In this document: positions 55,531 through 57,561 of the stretch, in pieces
Position numbering within the stretch: position 1 is the stretch's first letter
Layout: every line of letters begins with the position of its first letter
Virus record (IMG/VR): IMGVR_UViG_3300005095_000010
Location: 1-57,561 of that record
From: a virus
DNA length: 57,561 nt
Direction: 5' to 3' (one strand)
The notes under the pieces: model-generated
Databases searched by the model: none
What the model was told of the DNA's origin: nothing
Seen by the model: only the letters and a program-made list of their open reading frames with translations
Made by a program: the position numbers and the translations under genes

Positions 55531-55809
55531 TAAGTTAGTAGGCACCTGAATAGGGTGTCTGCGGCTATATGTCATATACGTATGGTATATAGCCGCAGAC
55601 CATTAAAGCTTGGGCACGTAAGATTGGATAAGGAGCTAGGAAAGCCTAGATAGCTCCCCAACTGCGGCATTCTCAATTCCTTCTATTAAAATTTTGTTCG
55701 ATGCCTCCCACTGACGGGTGGGACTTTATAGGGCTATAGTCGAATAGGCTTACCTATAATTAAACGGTTGCCCTCTGGTAATGTGCGGTAACATTACTAT
55801 GGTAACTTT
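55531..55809 (+). ncRNA. Structured non-coding stretch upstream of the tRNA cluster
   Basis: About 280 bp with no gene and many possible helices: GGCACC/GGTGTC (55541-55559), a perfect 14-bp stem (55557-55570 with 55587-55600), GGAG-CTAGG/CCTAG-CTCC (55632-55657), CCCAC/GTGGG (55707-55722), ATAGG/CCTAT (55744-55757) and GTTGCC/GGTAAC (55767-55792). The first two share bases and cannot form together. The density of strong stems is unlike other intergenic regions here. It may be an RNA gene transcribed with the tRNAs, or a structured spacer; no known family is recognised. Confidence 0.45.
55557..55600 (+). repeat. Perfect 14-bp hairpin
   Basis: GTCTGCGGCTATAT and its exact complement separated by 16 bases, 27 bp after the SSB stop. 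No T-run follows, so it is not a canonical terminator, but it may still end or protect the SSB transcript. Confidence 0.7.
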
Positions 55810-55901
55810 GGAGAGATGGTCGAGTGGTTTAAGACACTACCCTGCTAAGGTAGAGGTGCTATAATAGTTGCCCGTAGGTTCGAATCCTACTCTCTCCGCC
55901 A
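55810..55901 (+). tRNA. tRNA-Ser (GCT)
   Basis: Acceptor GGAGAGA pairs with TCTCTCC (55891-55897), then G and an encoded CCA. Anticodon stem CTACC/GGTAG with GCT in the loop; long variable arm as in class II tRNAs; T-loop GGTTCGAATCC. Total 92 nt. Reads AGC/AGT codons. Confidence 0.93.
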
Positions 55902-55906
55902 TTTAT

Positions 55907-55982
55907 TACGGTATAGTTCAGTTGGTAGAACGAGGCACTGTTAATGCCTATGTCGTAGGTTCGAGCCCTACTACCGTAGCCA
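55907..55982 (+). tRNA. tRNA-Asn (GTT)
   Basis: Acceptor TACGGTA pairs with TACCGTA, discriminator G and encoded CCA. Anticodon stem AGGCA/TGCCT with GTT at 55940-55942; T-loop GGTTCGAGCCC. 76 nt. Confidence 0.93.
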
Positions 55983-55989
55983 CTAAGAT

Positions 55990-56069
55990 GGGCAAATAAC
56001 TCAGTTAGGTTAGAGTGCTCGGCTCATAACCGAGTGGTCGGTTGGGTTCGAATCCCCCTTTGCCCACCA
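55990..56069 (+). tRNA. tRNA with anticodon CAT (elongator Met or Ile2)
   Basis: Acceptor GGGCAAA pairs with TTTGCCC, discriminator A, encoded CCA. Anticodon stem CTCGG/CCGAG with CAT at 56025-56027. Base pair 1-72 is formed, so it is not an initiator tRNA. Whether C34 is modified to read AUA (Ile) cannot be decided from sequence. Confidence 0.88.
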
Positions 56070-56098
56070 CCATATATATATATATTACATTAACTCTT

Positions 56099-56186
56099 GG
56101 AGAGTTGGCAGAGTTTGGTTTAATGCACTGGTCTTGAAAACCAGCGTGCGGAAGCACCGTGGGTTCGAATCCCACACTCTCCTCCA
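56099..56186 (+). tRNA. tRNA-Ser (TGA)
   Basis: Acceptor GGAGAGT pairs with ACTCTCC, then T and encoded CCA. Anticodon stem CTGGT/ACCAG with TGA at 56135-56137; a long variable arm (GCGTGCGGAAGCACCGT); T-loop GGTTCGAATCC. The discriminator is T rather than the usual G for serine, which is odd. Confidence 0.9.
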
Positions 56187-56283
56187 TTTATGCAATTACA
56201 TACTTCCATTCTATTATTAAGGTTCGTTTAAGTTTTCCTAAGTATAATTATAAAAATTAAATATACTTATACAAGGAAAGTTT

Positions 56284-56523
56284 ATGCGAAAATTAACACA
56301 CGATGATATTTACAGGGTCTTAGCAGGCTCTTTGATGGTACCTCTCACAGATTTTAATCCAAATGATGATTTAATTGTTCAGTACAATTTTGACTCCTTA
56401 GCAGTTTATGAGTTAGGCTTTCTTATAGAGGAGGAGTACGGTGTTTATATTGATATCCCAAGAACCTTAATGTCAAAAATCACTACCGCTAAAGATTTAG
56501 CAGATTTTATAGTTGAGGGGTAG
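56284..56523 (+). CDS. Acyl carrier protein, 79 aa
   Basis: Small acidic four-helix protein. YNFDSLAVYELGFLIEEEYGVYI (residues 34-56) contains the Asp-Ser-Leu motif, with Ser38 as the phosphopantetheine attachment site, followed by the acidic recognition helix. Start and end (TAKDLADFIVEG) also fit ACP. Length is normal. A TATAAT lies at 56243-56248 and AAGGAAA precedes the ATG. No fatty-acid or polyketide enzyme is in the window, so it would have to work with host holo-ACP synthase or modify a host pathway. It lies between the tRNAs and the sbcD-like gene. Confidence 0.85.
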   Translation: MRKLTHDDIYRVLAGSLMVPLTDFNPNDDLIVQYNFDSLAVYELGFLIEEEYGVYIDIPRTLMSKITTAKDLADFIVEG

Positions 56524-56527
56524 GGCA

Positions 56528-57520
56528 ATGAAAAGTAAAATTATTAGTGTTTGTGGAGATATACATCTAAATTTGAGAACTGCTTCCGATTATGATTGGG
56601 AAGTAGCTAGATATCTTAGTTTGATGGAAGTTTTGGCTAATGATGATTCCGGTGTGGTAGTTCTTAGTGGGGATATTTTTGATAAAGCTCATGCCACTTT
56701 GCAAGAGATTGCAGTATTTTACGAGGGTTTATCATTACTTGTGGATGCCAATAAGGAAGTTATTATTATTGATGGTAATCACGAGGAGTTGGACTCTGAA
56801 ACAACTACATTTGATTTATTGCCTAGAAAGGGCTTCACAAGGATTAAGGTGTCATATCTGACATTCGCAGGTGTGGAGGTGTGGTTTGTTGGGCACCCAC
56901 ATATTTCTAGCATAACATCTGATGTTATTATGCCATCTACTGATAAGAAGTCAATTTTGATAAGTCACTATAGGAGTGATATAGGTGTTGCAGCCGAGGA
57001 GGTTGATAATTATTTAGTATCATTGAAGTTTGATGATACAATCTTGTCGGATATTCATTACAGGCTAACCCCTGCTGATAATATCAGATATACATCATCT
57101 CCTTACGGGATACACTACACTCCTGAAAAGGATTATGGTTATTGCCAAATCATAATCAATGATGGTGATTATGAGATTGTTGACGTAAATTTGAAATTAC
57201 CTTCAAAGGTGAAGATTCAATGTACAGAGCAAGAGCTACCGACTGTGTTAGACTCTTTGGATGCCCAGAATAAGTATAAATTAGCCATTACTGGGGAGAA
57301 TACCACAGAGTCTTTGCAGTTACTTAAAGAGCATGGAGAAGTTACTAAATTCTCTTTTGAGGGAGGTGTAGATTCCTCACAAGTAGATGATATTGCCGAT
57401 GAGTTACTTATTACTATGCAAAATTCAGTAAGTGATGTAATTGTAGTGGCTTTAGCAGATTTAGAGTTAACTGAAGAGGAATTGGATAGGGCTAAAAAAA
57501 TTCTGCAAGAGGAGTTGTAA
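56528..57520 (+). CDS. SbcD/Mre11-like nuclease (T4 gp47-like), 330 aa
   Basis: Start at MKSKIISVCGDIHLNLR, with GAGGGG upstream. Calcineurin-like phosphoesterase motifs: CGDIHL (Asp11, His13), SGDIFD (Asp49), DGNHEE (Asn84, His85), ISHYRSD and later HY (LSDIHYR). These bind two metals. It forms a complex with the SbcC/gp46 ATPase, which starts at 57520 with TAATG overlap. In T4 such a pair resects double-strand ends for recombination-dependent replication. Length fits gp47. Confidence 0.88.
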   Translation: MKSKIISVCGDIHLNLRTASDYDWEVARYLSLMEVLANDDSGVVVLSGDIFDKAHATLQEIAVFYEGLSLLVDANKEVIIIDGNHEELDSETTTFDLLPRKGFTRIKVSYLTFAGVEVWFVGHPHISSITSDVIMPSTDKKSILISHYRSDIGVAAEEVDNYLVSLKFDDTILSDIHYRLTPADNIRYTSSPYGIHYTPEKDYGYCQIIINDGDYEIVDVNLKLPSKVKIQCTEQELPTVLDSLDAQNKYKLAITGENTTESLQLLKEHGEVTKFSFEGGVDSSQVDDIADELLITMQNSVSDVIVVALADLELTEEELDRAKKILQEEL

Positions 57521-57561
57521 TGAGTGTTAAATTTAAAAAGGTATCGGTAGATAACTTTATA
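57520..57561 (+). CDS. SbcC/gp46-like ATPase, 5' fragment (partial)
   Basis: ATG overlapping the sbcD stop (TAATG), then MSVKFKKVSVDNFI and the window ends. The K-x-x-x-V-x-N-F pattern is how SbcC/Rad50 ATPases usually begin, and this gene pair is normally adjacent. Only 14 residues are visible. Confidence 0.6.
   Translation, partial: MSVKFKKVSVDNFI

Noticed and set aside
56005-56187. Leftward open frame across the tRNAs with GFEP-type motifs
   Set aside because: It is antisense to two tRNA genes; the GFEP/GFEPN residues are the known by-product of translating the antisense T-loop GGTTCGAATCC.

Overview
This window is most of the genome of an AT-rich, long-tailed dsDNA bacteriophage, cut at both ends. 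The left edge has a leftward promoter whose gene lies outside the window, and the right edge stops in the first codons of an SbcC/gp46-like gene. HK97-type head genes, a 1,876-codon tape measure protein and a GTA/lambda-like tail tip indicate a siphovirus with a long tail. The overlapping inner/outer spanin pair (25398-25779) implies a Gram-negative host. I cannot name the host. No integrase, repressor, DNA polymerase or CRISPR array was recognised.

Layout. (1) 1-12320, leftward: about 28 small, tightly packed, mostly unrecognisable genes in several operons. Exceptions are a RecA-fold ATPase (6195-6797), a kinase-like protein (8685-9284) and a lipoprotein (10045-10332). This block is driven by TTGACA-17/18-TATAAT promoters and is studded with 15 copies of the palindrome GTTAYAGNCTRTAAC, which I found nowhere else. 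(2) 12321-12911: divergent control region with direct repeats, a G-quadruplex-type tract and a TGAAC-N4-GTTCA palindrome; a candidate replication origin. (3) 12912-15909, rightward: a beta-propeller protein and two probable virion proteins, with two leftward membrane proteins between. (4) 15967-18970, leftward: nine early-type genes, including a PD-(D/E)XK nuclease, a MazG-like pyrophosphohydrolase, two HTH proteins and a PcrA-type Tudor-like protein. (5) 19142-51124, rightward: terminase, portal, protease-scaffold, capsid, lysis cassette, connectors, tail tube, chaperones, tape measure, tail tip and carbohydrate-binding-fold proteins. (6) 51179-53414, leftward: RuvC-like resolvase, an unknown protein and a ColE2-type Rep/primase. 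(7) 53686-57561, rightward: FEN-like exonuclease, SSB-like protein, a folded non-coding stretch, four tRNAs, an acyl carrier protein, SbcD and the start of SbcC.

Regulation seen in the DNA. Early and replication genes use consensus sigma70-type promoters, mostly with extended -10. Most transcription units of virion genes start 33-37 nt downstream of CGATATA, a candidate late promoter. A 79-bp element occurs four times, at 4472, 5549, 19404 and 53531. Two direct copies bracket the structural and adjacent RuvC/Rep genes and two inverted copies bracket a three-gene cassette. This element and the early-block palindromes with their switch-like leaders are the strongest candidates for something undescribed.
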